Assembly: GCF_000498535.1 (NCBI RefSeq)
Contig: NZ_AVGG01000007.1
Coordinates: 1-64,000, forward strand
DNA from: Flavobacterium limnosediminis JC2902
GTDB lineage: Bacteria; Bacteroidota; Bacteroidia; Flavobacteriales; Flavobacteriaceae
DNA: 64,000 bases
Direction: 5' to 3'
The notes beneath the pieces were generated by a model, which worked only from the letters and a program-made list of their open reading frames with translations, was not told where the DNA came from and made no database searches. Below, piece by piece: positions 34,600 through 44,098 of this stretch. Position 1 is the stretch's first letter. The number at the start of each line of letters is the position of its first letter. A program made the translations under genes and the position numbers.

Positions 34600-37500
34600 T
34601 TATTCTATCTCAGGAACTTTTATAGGTTCCTTCTTAGGCTCAGCGGCTTTTTTATTTTTTTTGGTTTCAATGTATTTGATGAACTCCGGCGTCAAATCGG
34701 AATCCGGAAGCTGGTCTACAGGATTTTTAACAGTATCATCACCGTCTTTTTTAGAGAAAATTTTTCTCCAAAGTTCCCGCAAATTGTTAAAATCGACCTG
34801 ATAGGACAAACCGACCCCTTGAGTATAGCCGACCCCTTCTCCTACATAATTGATGTCATTTTCACGGTTAAACACTCTGGCTTTCAGACTTCCTTCCTTA
34901 TTCATCAGCATTTGCAATTCCACATTACCAACAATAGCCGATTGCTCCGTTCCTCCAACGGGTACACCGAGTTTTCCGTTGATCGTAATTCGATCGTTTA
35001 TCTGGGTAGACATGGTAACTCCTACGGTACTTTGGGTTTGCAGCAGAGGGTCCCTGTCACTCTGAACATAATTCAAACCAACTTTAAACTTGTCATCATC
35101 TCCGGTGAGGATATCATTAAATACTGTACTTGCCTTTTCAAACAAAGTTCCGGTAACCGAATTGGCCGCATTATCCGGGGAAAGAAATCCTCCTCCCGAT
35201 AAAAGTGCAATTGCTTGGGTTTGACGGGTGTCCTTATCACTCAGTTTATAATCGATTTCCGATTTCAAAACAGAACTTACGGTTGGGAATTCAATTCTAA
35301 AATCGGGTTCCGGGGCGCTTAAATTTCCGCTAATTGAGATCACAACTTCTGTTGGCACTTTTTTATTAAAAGAGGCATTATCCAGAATTACAGCAGGATT
35401 CGCTTCGGTTTTATAAACAGCTTCAAGATTTAAAGCCGCGTTTAAGGGTTCGCCATACCAACGAATGGTGCTGAATTTTTTTACCTGGAATTTTTTATCT
35501 ACTAATCCACCATATTTAAAATTGTATTCTCCTTCATACACCTGATAGTCTCCCGTCATAATAAATTTCCCGAGCGTATTGATTTCCATATCGATGGTAC
35601 CTTCCCCTTTTCCTTTCATGGAATGACCTGTGTTTCGATCCAGGATGATTTCAATTTCAGCATTTTGATTGATGTCCAAACTGAAATCCAGTTCCAAGCC
35701 TTTGTATTTATTTTCGGCTAGAGGAATTCCTTTCCCTTTGTTCTCTTTTTCTTTTTCAGTAACAAAATGAATAAACGAATTATTGGCCTGACCTTGTGAA
35801 TCATTCACCGGAATTTTAATTGAAGTCCCTTTATTCGATTTCGCATCGACTGTCACGACTAAAGCATTTGTTGGTCCTTTAATACTTGCTTTACCATCAA
35901 TGAAAGCAACGCCGTAATAAGCAGCATCTTCACTGTCTTTGGTATCCAAAACGAGCATGTTATCCGACTCTATATCCAAATCTACAGCCCAATCTGCTAA
36001 TTTATTATGCCTTACACTTCCGTTTAATATTCCTGATGTGTTGTATTTAGTATCTGTAATTTCAATTCGTCGGAAAAGGAACTGATGCTCGGTCACATCC
36101 ACAACCGCATTGGGCTCCATATTAAAGTCGACGCCCAGATACGGCACCTTCATTCCGGCCTCATTAAGGTAAAGTCGTCCGTCAATTTCAGGGTCATTAA
36201 CCGTGCCTACAATAGCGGCCTGACCGGAAGCAAATCCGCGCACATCCGAGAATATACTTCCCAATAAGGGTCCGAAAGCTCCAATGTTAAATCTTGAAAA
36301 GCCCGTATCCAGAGATAACAAACTCTGACCGTTCACAATTTCGACATTTCCTCTGAGATAGAAGTTTTCCACATCATCGTTTTTGATAGTGGAATTGACG
36401 TTGAATTTCCTGAATGAATTATCACCGGTAACCTGTAAATCAAGGTTACCCAAATCGTAATTGTTTATTTTAAGTGAATCGACCGTTAAAGTCGATGCGG
36501 GCTGATACGCTTCATTATCCTGTTTTACACTCACGTTACCATTTAAGTTTCCTCCGAACGACAAATTGGTAAGTGAGGGCGTCACCTTGGCCAAATCAAT
36601 ATTATCGAATGAAAGCCGGACATCTTTATGGTTTTTACCCAACAGCATACCGGACAGTTCCATTTTCTGATCATTATGTGTCAGCGCAATTTTCTCAATG
36701 GAAAAATCGGTCAGTTTTTTATTGAAAACCACCTTATTATCATTGCTGTCATTTTCATTCAAATACCATAAGTAATTTTTGAAATTGACTTCCGATTTTT
36801 TAAAACCGACCACCGATTTATTGTCCTTATCAATAGTGTGATAAAGATTCAGGTTGTAAAAATCCTGATTTTTAATTCCGCCTTTAAACTCGGAACGGAC
36901 AAACATGGTGTCGTTCATGGTAACGTTGATCAAACTGAAGTCGGAAACCTTGTAATTCTTCGTTTTAATACTGTCCAGCTCAATGAAAGCATTATATAGC
37001 GGGTTTTTATTGTCGACATTTATCCGGATATTATCGAAACTGTTCTTATAAGCCACTACATTCGGTGAGGAGAAATTCATCATGAAATTCCCTTCATCGG
37101 CATTGATTTTTCCTTTTAAAACCGTGTTTTCAGATAACGTTATATTGGGATCAAAAACCTCGATAATCTTGTTGTTGATAACGAAATCGAAATCCAGAAA
37201 CTGACCCGGATTCAGTTTGTTGGGAGAATAGTTGGCATACAAACTACCCAATGCGTTTTCAACTATTTTCGAAACCTGATTCACTTTGAATTTCCCGACC
37301 ACTTTTCCCTGAATAATATCAGGTGAATTCACGGTAATTGTTCTTACACGATCCGCATCGAAAGTGGATTCAACGTGAAAATCTTCAAAGAAATAGGTTT
37401 CCTTTCTGTTTTGGTACGAGGCGTTATTCACTTCGAGCAATCCCTCAATATCGTCGATGGTATTTCCCTTCGCATTAAAACTCAGTTGCCCTTTAAAAAT

Positions 37501-39087
37501 GGCGATGGAATCTTTCTTTCTAAAATTCAGCAAATGCAGATCGGCATAATCAATGTGTGCCTTGAAATCGTAGTTTTTAACCTTCGAACTTAAATCAATC
37601 AGACCGTCAAAATCCATCTTCAGATTCGGATCATTACTATTGAAATACCCTTTAAAATAAGGCATTTTCATTGTTCCGTCCAAAGTGATTTCCTGATAGG
37701 TGTACCCGTTATATCTGAACTGATGGATCTGACCTTTCACGGAGGTATTCAGGTGTTTTTTATCAAACCCTTTCCCGTCAACATCCAAATCTAAAGTGGC
37801 ACGCTCAATGTCTTTTTGTCCAGTTAAAGTACCTAAATCAAAATTATGCAGAGAAACAAACCCTTTATATGTAGCATTATTGATGTTGTTAATGTTAGTC
37901 ATTGAAAGCTTTGACTCCAATTTACCTAAACCGGACAGCATAACAATATCGGCGTCAATGGTTTTTCGAGTCAGTTTCACATCACCAATCAAATTGACAT
38001 TTCCCAATTTTTTCAATACCGGCGGAAGACTTTTCCCAAGAACCCTCGGTAAAATTCCTTTCAGATTATCATAATTCGAACTAACCCTGTCGAAGTTACC
38101 ATTCATATAAAACTCCTTTTTCTTATTGAAAAGATTTCTGAAGTTCACTTTTCCGATGATTTCCGTTTGGTTACGATCCAATAAGCGCAAATCGTTCAGT
38201 ACAAAGTCATTTAACGTACCTGTTAGGTGTGTATTGAGATAAAAACGCTGATTTTTACCGAACTCGTTGTAGAAAAAATTAAGTTCATTGGAGGAAACCG
38301 ATGCCTTTTCCATTTTGACATCGAAGACAACCTTGTTATTGAAATCGGTAAAATCTTTCGGATGGTATTTTAAAGTCACATCGCCAATTAAAGTGGATTC
38401 ATCCGTTTTCAAATCCATTTTTTTGAGGATGATGTTTTCCTTTGTATAGGTAAAATCGGCTGCAAGATTCTCGACAATTAACCCGCGATGGTCTTTTAAT
38501 GCTAATTTTTTAATGTTGGCAGTAACATTAGGCCCTTTGATGAAAAAATCTTCCAATTCACCGTTCAGGTTTGTAAAATCCAATGGTTTGGTGGTTTGCA
38601 GATTTTCATCAATTAAACGAAAACGGCTGTTTGCAAGATACAATGCATCTGCTTTCAGTCGAAATTTTCCGGAACCCGGTTTTCCATTATCAAATGCGGC
38701 AACAAATAAATCGAGATTCGTTTTCTCCTCCCCTTTGTATTTTTTTAATTTAAAATTCAATCCGTCCATTCTGGCTTCTCCAAAGAACAAACGGGAATCT
38801 TTTAATTCCTTAAAACTTAATATATTGGATTGCAATCGATTGACGTAAAAAAGCGTGTCTTTGTGGTGATCGGATATTAAAATTCCTTTCAGTTTTACAC
38901 TTCCGAAAACAGAAATGGCCACTTTTTCAATTTTTATATCGGTTCCGAAATCATCGTTGATTCTTTGGGTAACCTTATTAGCTATTTCAGTTTGTACAAC
39001 AGGCAGTGAAAGCGTAATACCAAGCAGTAATAACAACAGGATAATTCCTATAATTATTCGAAGTGTTATTTTTTTAAATTTTTTGAT
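34600..39087 (-). CDS. tamB: TamB-like translocation/assembly module protein
   Basis: Very large (about 1,495 residues) inner-membrane-anchored, periplasm-spanning beta-helical protein of the AsmA/TamB clan, ending in a DUF490-like domain (for example LSGGGFLSPDNAANSVTGTLFEKA and the final VGLSYQVDF strand). It bridges inner and outer membranes and is thought to move lipid. No ATG, GTG or TTG fits the anchor: the hydrophobic segment (KKFKKITLRIIIGIILLLL, then LLGITLSL) is in frame upstream of the first canonical start (TTG 39036). I place the start at ATC 39087, immediately after an in-frame stop (39091-39093). Alternative: a -1 frameshift (see findings). Confidence 0.82.
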   Translation of the reverse strand: MKKFKKITLRIIIGIILLLLLLGITLSLPVVQTEIANKVTQRINDDFGTDIKIEKVAISVFGSVKLKGILISDHHKDTLFYVNRLQSNILSFKELKDSRLFFGEARMDGLNFKLKKYKGEEKTNLDLFVAAFDNGKPGSGKFRLKADALYLANSRFRLIDENLQTTKPLDFTNLNGELEDFFIKGPNVTANIKKLALKDHRGLIVENLAADFTYTKENIILKKMDLKTDESTLIGDVTLKYHPKDFTDFNNKVVFDVKMEKASVSSNELNFFYNEFGKNQRFYLNTHLTGTLNDFVLNDLRLLDRNQTEIIGKVNFRNLFNKKKEFYMNGNFDRVSSNYDNLKGILPRVLGKSLPPVLKKLGNVNLIGDVKLTRKTIDADIVMLSGLGKLESKLSMTNINNINNATYKGFVSLHNFDLGTLTGQKDIERATLDLDVDGKGFDKKHLNTSVKGQIHQFRYNGYTYQEITLDGTMKMPYFKGYFNSNDPNLKMDFDGLIDLSSKVKNYDFKAHIDYADLHLLNFRKKDSIAIFKGQLSFNAKGNTIDDIEGLLEVNNASYQNRKETYFFEDFHVESTFDADRVRTITVNSPDIIQGKVVGKFKVNQVSKIVENALGSLYANYSPNKLNPGQFLDFDFVINNKIIEVFDPNITLSENTVLKGKINADEGNFMMNFSSPNVVAYKNSFDNIRINVDNKNPLYNAFIELDSIKTKNYKVSDFSLINVTMNDTMFVRSEFKGGIKNQDFYNLNLYHTIDKDNKSVVGFKKSEVNFKNYLWYLNENDSNDNKVVFNKKLTDFSIEKIALTHNDQKMELSGMLLGKNHKDVRLSFDNIDLAKVTPSLTNLSFGGNLNGNVSVKQDNEAYQPASTLTVDSLKINNYDLGNLDLQVTGDNSFRKFNVNSTIKNDDVENFYLRGNVEIVNGQSLLSLDTGFSRFNIGAFGPLLGSIFSDVRGFASGQAAIVGTVNDPEIDGRLYLNEAGMKVPYLGVDFNMEPNAVVDVTEHQFLFRRIEITDTKYNTSGILNGSVRHNKLADWAVDLDIESDNMLVLDTKDSEDAAYYGVAFIDGKASIKGPTNALVVTVDAKSNKGTSIKIPVNDSQGQANNSFIHFVTEKEKENKGKGIPLAENKYKGLELDFSLDINQNAEIEIILDRNTGHSMKGKGEGTIDMEINTLGKFIMTGDYQVYEGEYNFKYGGLVDKKFQVKKFSTIRWYGEPLNAALNLEAVYKTEANPAVILDNASFNKKVPTEVVISISGNLSAPEPDFRIEFPTVSSVLKSEIDYKLSDKDTRQTQAIALLSGGGFLSPDNAANSVTGTLFEKASTVFNDILTGDDDKFKVGLNYVQSDRDPLLQTQSTVGVTMSTQINDRITINGKLGVPVGGTEQSAIVGNVELQMLMNKEGSLKARVFNRENDINYVGEGVGYTQGVGLSYQVDFNNLRELWRKIFSKKDGDDTVKNPVDQLPDSDLTPEFIKYIETKKNKKAAEPKKEPIKVPEIE

Positions 39088-39234
39088 ACCCTAATTTGTT
39101 TTAAATTTGTCGAACCGACTTGTAAATTTAAGCTTTTAATGAACATTCGCAAGCATTTTTAACTTGCAATGGAAAGCTAAATTCAAAGATAATACAGTCG
39201 GCAGAAATAGTAATACAAATTTCGTGCCTTTTTT

Positions 39235-40257
39235 ATGACAAAACCGCCAATTTACATCCTTGCCATTGAAAGTTCCTGTGATGACACCGCAGCAGCCGTA
39301 CTTGAAAACAACAAAGTTTTATCAAATATTGTTGCCCGACAGTCCATTCATGAAGAATACGGAGGTGTCGTACCTGAGTTAGCATCAAGAGCGCATCAAC
39401 AGAATATTGTCCCCGTAATTGATGTGGCGCTAAAAAAGGCAAACATTGACAAATCGCAACTTTCAGGTATCGCCTTTACCCAGGGTCCCGGATTAATGGG
39501 GTCACTTTTGGTTGGGAGTTCCTTTGCGAAATCCATGGCATTAGCTTTAAACATTCCTCTCGTTGCTGTACATCATATGCATGCACACGTTTTAGCCCAT
39601 TTTATTGAGGAAGAAGGCTTTGACAAACCGGAATTCCCTTTTCTGGCGATGACGATTTCGGGTGGACATACCCAAATTATCAAAGTGAAGAGCTTTTTCG
39701 ACATGGAAGTCATCGGAGAAACTACAGATGATGCGGTAGGTGAAGCCTTTGACAAGAGCGCTAAAATATTGGGACTTCCCTATCCCGGCGGGCCATTAAT
39801 CGATAAATTTGCCGCAGAAGGAAATCCGAAAGCATTTCAGTTCACCAAGCCAAAAGTAGACGGTTTGAATTTCAGTTTCAGCGGATTGAAAACCCAGATT
39901 TTATATTTCATTCAGAAAAATGTAGCTCAGAATCCGAATTTCATTCAAGAGAATAAAAACGATATTTGTGCTTCCATTCAATATACCATCATTCAGATTT
40001 TAATGGATAAACTGAAATTGGCTGTAGCCGAAACCGGTATCAATCAGATTGCTATTGGCGGAGGAGTTTCTGCTAACTCAGGCATCCGAGCAACTTTAAA
40101 AGAAGGTGAGCAAAAATACGGTTGGAAAACCTTTATTCCGAAATTTGAATACACTACCGATAACGCTGCCATGATTGGTATCGTTGGCTATCATAAATAT
40201 CTGGAAAACCAGTTTGAAGACGCATCGGTAGTATCTAAAGCACGTATTGAATTTTAA
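39235..40257 (+). CDS. tsaD: tRNA N6-adenosine threonylcarbamoyltransferase
   Basis: Catalytic component of the t6A37 tRNA modification complex with TsaB/TsaE; transfers threonylcarbamoyl from threonylcarbamoyl-AMP to tRNA adenosine 37. ASKHA fold, 340 residues. Phosphate loop IESSCDDTAAAVLEN; metal-binding pair in VHHMHAHVLAHF; GGHTQIIKV; the substrate segment GEAFDKSAKILGLPYPGGP; final GGGVSANSGIRATL and TDNAAMIGIVGY. Start ATG 39235 is the first with the hydrophobic YILAIESSCDDT strand. Divergent from tamB, followed by rsmE after 1 bp. Confidence 0.97.
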   Translation: MTKPPIYILAIESSCDDTAAAVLENNKVLSNIVARQSIHEEYGGVVPELASRAHQQNIVPVIDVALKKANIDKSQLSGIAFTQGPGLMGSLLVGSSFAKSMALALNIPLVAVHHMHAHVLAHFIEEEGFDKPEFPFLAMTISGGHTQIIKVKSFFDMEVIGETTDDAVGEAFDKSAKILGLPYPGGPLIDKFAAEGNPKAFQFTKPKVDGLNFSFSGLKTQILYFIQKNVAQNPNFIQENKNDICASIQYTIIQILMDKLKLAVAETGINQIAIGGGVSANSGIRATLKEGEQKYGWKTFIPKFEYTTDNAAMIGIVGYHKYLENQFEDASVVSKARIEF

Positions 40258-40258
40258 T

Positions 40259-40963
40259 ATGCAATTATTCTACAACCCCGATATAAATTCAACTTTAAAT
40301 GAGTTTTCTTTCGACAAGGAAGAAAGCAAACACATCGTTAAAGTTTTACGTAAAAAAGAAGGCGATATTTTACATGTTACTAATGGATTAGGATTTTTAT
40401 TTTATACAGAAATCATCTTAGCTTCCGATAAAAAATGTACGGTTAAAATCAATGCGACCGAAACGCAAAATCCAACTGATTTTTATCTTCATTTAGCTGT
40501 GGCGCCAACAAAAATGAACGAACGATTCGAATGGTTTCTGGAAAAAGCAACCGAAATTGGTGTTCATGAAATTACACCTTTAATCTGTGATCATTCCGAA
40601 AGAAAAGTGATAAAAACAGAGCGTTTTGATAAAATCATTCAATCGGCCATGAAACAATCGTTGCAGTATTATTTACCAAAACTAAATGAACCTGTTTCAT
40701 TCAAAGATTTCATCAACCAAAAACACGAAGGTAAATTATACATCGCCCATTGCGAGGAAACCGATAAAAAATTACTGAAGGAAGCCGTTCAGGTAAAAGA
40801 AAAATATGTCATCCTGATTGGTCCTGAAGGTGATTTCTCTGAAAAAGAAATAGAGTTAGCCTTAAAAAATGATTACATTCCGGTATCTTTGGGGAACACG
40901 CGATTACGCACCGAAACTGCCGCTGTGGTAGCTTGTCACAGTGTTGTTTTTGCAAATGAATAA
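40259..40963 (+). CDS. rsmE: 16S rRNA (uracil1498-N3)-methyltransferase
   Basis: SPOUT-family methyltransferase, 234 residues, N-terminal PUA-like part (QLFYNPDINS ... HVTNGLGFLFYTEI) and C-terminal trefoil-knot SAM domain: AVAPTKMNERFEWFLEKATEIGVHEITPL, YVILIGPEGDFSEKEIELAL and VSLGNTRLRTETAAVVACHSV. The last segment, LGNTRLRTETAA, is the diagnostic cofactor knot. The open frame extends to TTG 40247, overlapping tsaD; ATG 40259 is the better start (2 bp after its stop codon). Probably cotranscribed with tsaD and the following gene. Confidence 0.95.
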   Translation: MQLFYNPDINSTLNEFSFDKEESKHIVKVLRKKEGDILHVTNGLGFLFYTEIILASDKKCTVKINATETQNPTDFYLHLAVAPTKMNERFEWFLEKATEIGVHEITPLICDHSERKVIKTERFDKIIQSAMKQSLQYYLPKLNEPVSFKDFINQKHEGKLYIAHCEETDKKLLKEAVQVKEKYVILIGPEGDFSEKEIELALKNDYIPVSLGNTRLRTETAAVVACHSVVFANE

Positions 40964-40991
40964 AAATATACAAATAACAAATTCCAAAATC

Positions 40992-41639
40992 ATGACTATT
41001 AAAAAGGTATTTCTGCTGTTTTTCTCCCTTGTTTTTTCAATTGGATTTTCTCAGGAAATTGCCCTTTTAAAATATTCCGGTGGTGGTGACTGGTATGCCA
41101 ATCCAACTTCATTACCCAATCTGGCGAAATTCTGCAATCAGAATATCAATACCAAAATAAGCACTAAAATTCCATCTGTTGAAGTTGGCAGCCCCGATTT
41201 ATTATCATACCCGTTTGTTCATATGACAGGTCACGGAAATGTCGTATTTAGCGATAACGATATAATAAATCTGAGAAATTACCTTACATCAGGAGGTTTT
41301 TTACATATTGATGATAATTATGGTATGGACCAATACATCCGTAAGGAAATTAAAAAAATATTTCCGGACAATCCGATGGTAGAACTCCCTTCCTCACATC
41401 CTATTTTTCAGAAACCCTTTGTTTTCTCAGGAGGACTCCCAAAAATACACGAACACGATAATAAAAAACCACAGGCTTTTGCCGTTATTGTTGAAGGACG
41501 AATCGTTCTTATCTATACTGTGGAAACTGATTTGGGTGACGGATGGGAAAACCCGGAAGTACACAACAATCCAGCTGATGTAAGAACAAAGGCATTAAAA
41601 ATGGGTGCTAATTTGATTCACTACGTATTCAACAATTAA
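40992..41639 (+). CDS. exported DUF4159 domain protein
   Basis: A 215-residue exported protein from ATG 40992 (MTIKKVFLLFFSLVFSIGFSQ signal peptide; upstream in-frame Met codons overlap rsmE). The DUF4159 pattern is visible: LKYSGGGDWYANPTSLPNLAKFCNQN, PFVHMTGHGNVVFSDNDIINLRNYLTSGGFLHIDDNYGMDQ, PSSHPIFQKPF and DLGDGWENPEVHNNP. Fold class similar to glutamine-amidotransferase-like domains without clear active site. Overlap of the open frame with rsmE and the 28-bp gap suggest an operon tsaD-rsmE-this gene. Function unknown. Confidence 0.8.
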   Translation: MTIKKVFLLFFSLVFSIGFSQEIALLKYSGGGDWYANPTSLPNLAKFCNQNINTKISTKIPSVEVGSPDLLSYPFVHMTGHGNVVFSDNDIINLRNYLTSGGFLHIDDNYGMDQYIRKEIKKIFPDNPMVELPSSHPIFQKPFVFSGGLPKIHEHDNKKPQAFAVIVEGRIVLIYTVETDLGDGWENPEVHNNPADVRTKALKMGANLIHYVFNN

Positions 41640-41829
41640 CCGATTAAAAGAAGCTTTTGTATTTTAACACAAATACAGGATTATAACTTTATTTTTACAT
41701 GTTTTGTAAATTTTATCAATTTTCTTAACCTATTAAATACTATTTTTCCTAATTTAGTGCTTTATATTTAAAATTATTATTGATTTAATTAATCGATAAT
41801 AATTAATTTTCAATCTAATCTTACGAATT

Positions 41830-42780
41830 ATGAGAAAAATTTTTTTAGCAACCGCTGTTTTCGCAACCTTGGTTTCCTGTATGGAGGAAGAATCAACAAC
41901 AAAAGACGAGCAGATTTTCAGTACTGACAAAAGGGGCTGTGCCTCACATGAAGTTTTACAGGAAGAATTAAAGGCCAATCCGGGATTAGCCATAACAATG
42001 AACGAAATTGAATCGTTTACCGAAAAAGCAATACGGGAAGGACGTTTGGTAAATGGTAAAATTGAAATTCCGGTTGTTGTCAATGTTTTATACAAAACGG
42101 CAGCCCAAAATATTTCGTTGGCACAAATTCAATCACAAATAGATGTACTGAACAAAGATTTTAACGCTACAAACTCGGATTTCAACCAGGTACCTGACTT
42201 GTTTTCAGGTGTGAAAGCCAATGTTGGAATTTCATTCGTATTGCAAAATGTCGTTAGAAAATCCACAACCACAACCTCATGGAGCACCAATAATGCCATG
42301 AAAAAAGCACCTAAAGGAATTGCACCTACCACACCGGCTACCGTATTAAACATTTGGTGCTGTAATATGGGAGGAGGAATTTTAGGATACGCTCAATTCC
42401 CGGGAGGTGCGTCTTCCACTGATGGTGTTGTTATTGACGACAATGCTTTCGGAACAACAGGAACTGCAGCCTATCCTTTTAATTTAGGAAGAACAGCTAC
42501 TCACGAAGTAGGACATTGGATGAATTTACGCCATATCTGGGGTGATGCCACTTGCGGTAATGATCAGGTTGGAGACACTCCACTACATAATACTGCTAAC
42601 TATGGTGCTCCTGCATATCCTCATTATAGTACATGTACGGGTACTCCTGTTGAAATGACCATGAATTATATGGATTATACCGACGACAGGGCCATGTATA
42701 TGTTCTCTGATGGTCAAAAATCAAGAATGCTGGCCGTTTTTGCATCCGGAGGCCCACGAAATTCGTTTGCTCAACCATAA
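41830..42780 (+). CDS. pappalysin/cytophagalysin-type (M43) metalloprotease lipoprotein, copy 1
   Basis: A 316-residue secreted zinc protease anchored as a lipoprotein (lipobox LVSC, C17). The metzincin active site is HEVGHWMNLRHIWGD at 225-239: HExxHxxNxxH, with the N at the glycine position as usual in M43B enzymes. Met-turn region at MTMNYMDYTDDRAMYMFSDGQ. Propeptide-like region (about 30-75: HEVLQEELKANPGLAITMNEIE) with a single Cys near its start (GCASHE) that might serve as a cysteine switch. Followed by a terminator and a close paralogue. Likely degrades protein outside the cell. Confidence 0.9.
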   Translation: MRKIFLATAVFATLVSCMEEESTTKDEQIFSTDKRGCASHEVLQEELKANPGLAITMNEIESFTEKAIREGRLVNGKIEIPVVVNVLYKTAAQNISLAQIQSQIDVLNKDFNATNSDFNQVPDLFSGVKANVGISFVLQNVVRKSTTTTSWSTNNAMKKAPKGIAPTTPATVLNIWCCNMGGGILGYAQFPGGASSTDGVVIDDNAFGTTGTAAYPFNLGRTATHEVGHWMNLRHIWGDATCGNDQVGDTPLHNTANYGAPAYPHYSTCTGTPVEMTMNYMDYTDDRAMYMFSDGQKSRMLAVFASGGPRNSFAQP

Positions 42781-42799
42781 AAATTCATAAAAAAATAAA

Positions 42800-42830
42800 A
42801 GAACTCGCCATTTAAGCGAGTTTTTTTATG
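42800..42830 (+). terminator. terminator after M43 protease copy 1
   Basis: ACTCGC pairs with GCGAGT around CATTTAA, then seven T. The same stem occurs after copy 2, so it was duplicated with the gene. Confidence 0.85.
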
Positions 42831-43069
42831 CCATTTAATTACTACAGAAACATTCTCAAGCTTAAAACCATGCGGATTTTTCAAACAAGCAATTCTATAA
42901 ACACAATCCATTGCTTTTTTTTAAAACAAATCTTGCTTTTTCTGCACATTTTATAAAAATCATCAGGTAATCCTTTTTCTATAATAATTATTTGTTGTTT
43001 AAAAAAATTGTTATATTATTGTAAAGAATTAACCAATTAAGAAATTATTTAACACAAAAACCTACTTTT

Positions 43070-44020
43070 ATGAAGAAAATTATTTTGTCAGCTGCATTGC
43101 TGATATCCCTGATTTCTTGTAACAAAGAAGAAAATTCTACAACAAGCGAAACATTATCATCCGCGCAAAGAGGTTGTGCATCTCATGAGGTTCATGAAGA
43201 ACAGATGAGACAAAATCCTCAATTAGCTATCAAAATGAATGAAATCGAATCATTCACGGAGAAAGCAATCAGAGAAGGGCGTTTAGTGAATGGGAAAATT
43301 GAAATTCCTGTAGTAGTAAACGTATTATACCGCACAGCAGCCGAAAATATTTCAGATGCACAAATCCAGTCACAGATTGATGTATTGAACAAAGATTATA
43401 ACGCTACAAATTCTGATTTCAACCAAGTACCTGCAACTTTCTCAGGTGTTAAAGCAAACGTTGGGATTTCCTTTGTATTGGATGCTGTTTACAGAAAATC
43501 AACCAAAAAAACATCTTGGGGTACAAGAGATGATATGAAAAAATCAACAAAAGGCGGTATGAATCCAACATCACCAACAACTAAACTTAATTTATGGGTT
43601 TGTACTATTGGTGGCGGAATCTTAGGTTACGCTCAATTCCCGGGCGGTGCTTCTGCAACTGACGGTGTGGTAATTGATTCGAAATATCTAGGTACGACAG
43701 GAACTGCTACTTATCCGTTCAATCTGGGAAGAACCGCTACTCATGAAGTGGGTCACTGGATGAACTTACGTCACATTTGGGGTGATGCAACTTGCGGAAA
43801 TGATCAGGTTGCGGATACACCTTTACACAATGCCTCAAACTACGGTGTTCCGGCTTTCCCTCACTACAGTACTTGTACCGGTACTCCTATAGAAATGACA
43901 ATGAACTACATGGATTACACAGATGACAGAGGAATGTATATGTTCTCTGAAGGTCAAAAATCAAGAATGTTAGCAGTGTTCGCTGCTGGTGGAGCAAGAA
44001 ACTCATTTGCACAACCATAA
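43070..44020 (+). CDS. pappalysin/cytophagalysin-type (M43) metalloprotease lipoprotein, copy 2
   Basis: Tandem duplicate of the preceding gene with identical length (316 residues) and active site at the same residues (HEVGHWMNLRHIWGD, 225-239). Lipobox LISC with C17, preceded by MKKIILSAALLISL. Blocks conserved between the copies: GCASHEV, MNEIESFTEKAIREGRLVNGKIEIPVVVNVLY, QSQIDVLNKDYNATNSDFNQVP, GGGILGYAQFPGGAS and the last 80 residues. Differences cluster around residues 140-165, the loop that contacts substrate in this family. 289 bp separate the copies, so each probably has its own promoter. Confidence 0.9.
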   Translation: MKKIILSAALLISLISCNKEENSTTSETLSSAQRGCASHEVHEEQMRQNPQLAIKMNEIESFTEKAIREGRLVNGKIEIPVVVNVLYRTAAENISDAQIQSQIDVLNKDYNATNSDFNQVPATFSGVKANVGISFVLDAVYRKSTKKTSWGTRDDMKKSTKGGMNPTSPTTKLNLWVCTIGGGILGYAQFPGGASATDGVVIDSKYLGTTGTATYPFNLGRTATHEVGHWMNLRHIWGDATCGNDQVADTPLHNASNYGVPAFPHYSTCTGTPIEMTMNYMDYTDDRGMYMFSEGQKSRMLAVFAAGGARNSFAQP

Positions 44021-44040
44021 GACATACCAAAATAAATTAT

Positions 44041-44072
44041 TAAAACTCGCTTAATAAGCGAGTTTTTTTTTT
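44041..44072 (+). terminator. terminator after M43 protease copy 2
   Basis: AACTCGCTTA and TAAGCGAGTT are almost contiguous inverted copies (stem 44044-44064), followed by TTTTTTTTT. Nearly the same sequence as after copy 1. Confidence 0.9.
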
Positions 44073-44098
44073 ACTTTTAGTGTCCAATTTAATTTAAA

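Noticed and set aside
42828..42956. Short ORF of 42 codons after the first M43 protease gene
   Set aside because: Starts in the T-run of the terminator, with no leader and no recognisable motif; composition is that of AT-rich gap.
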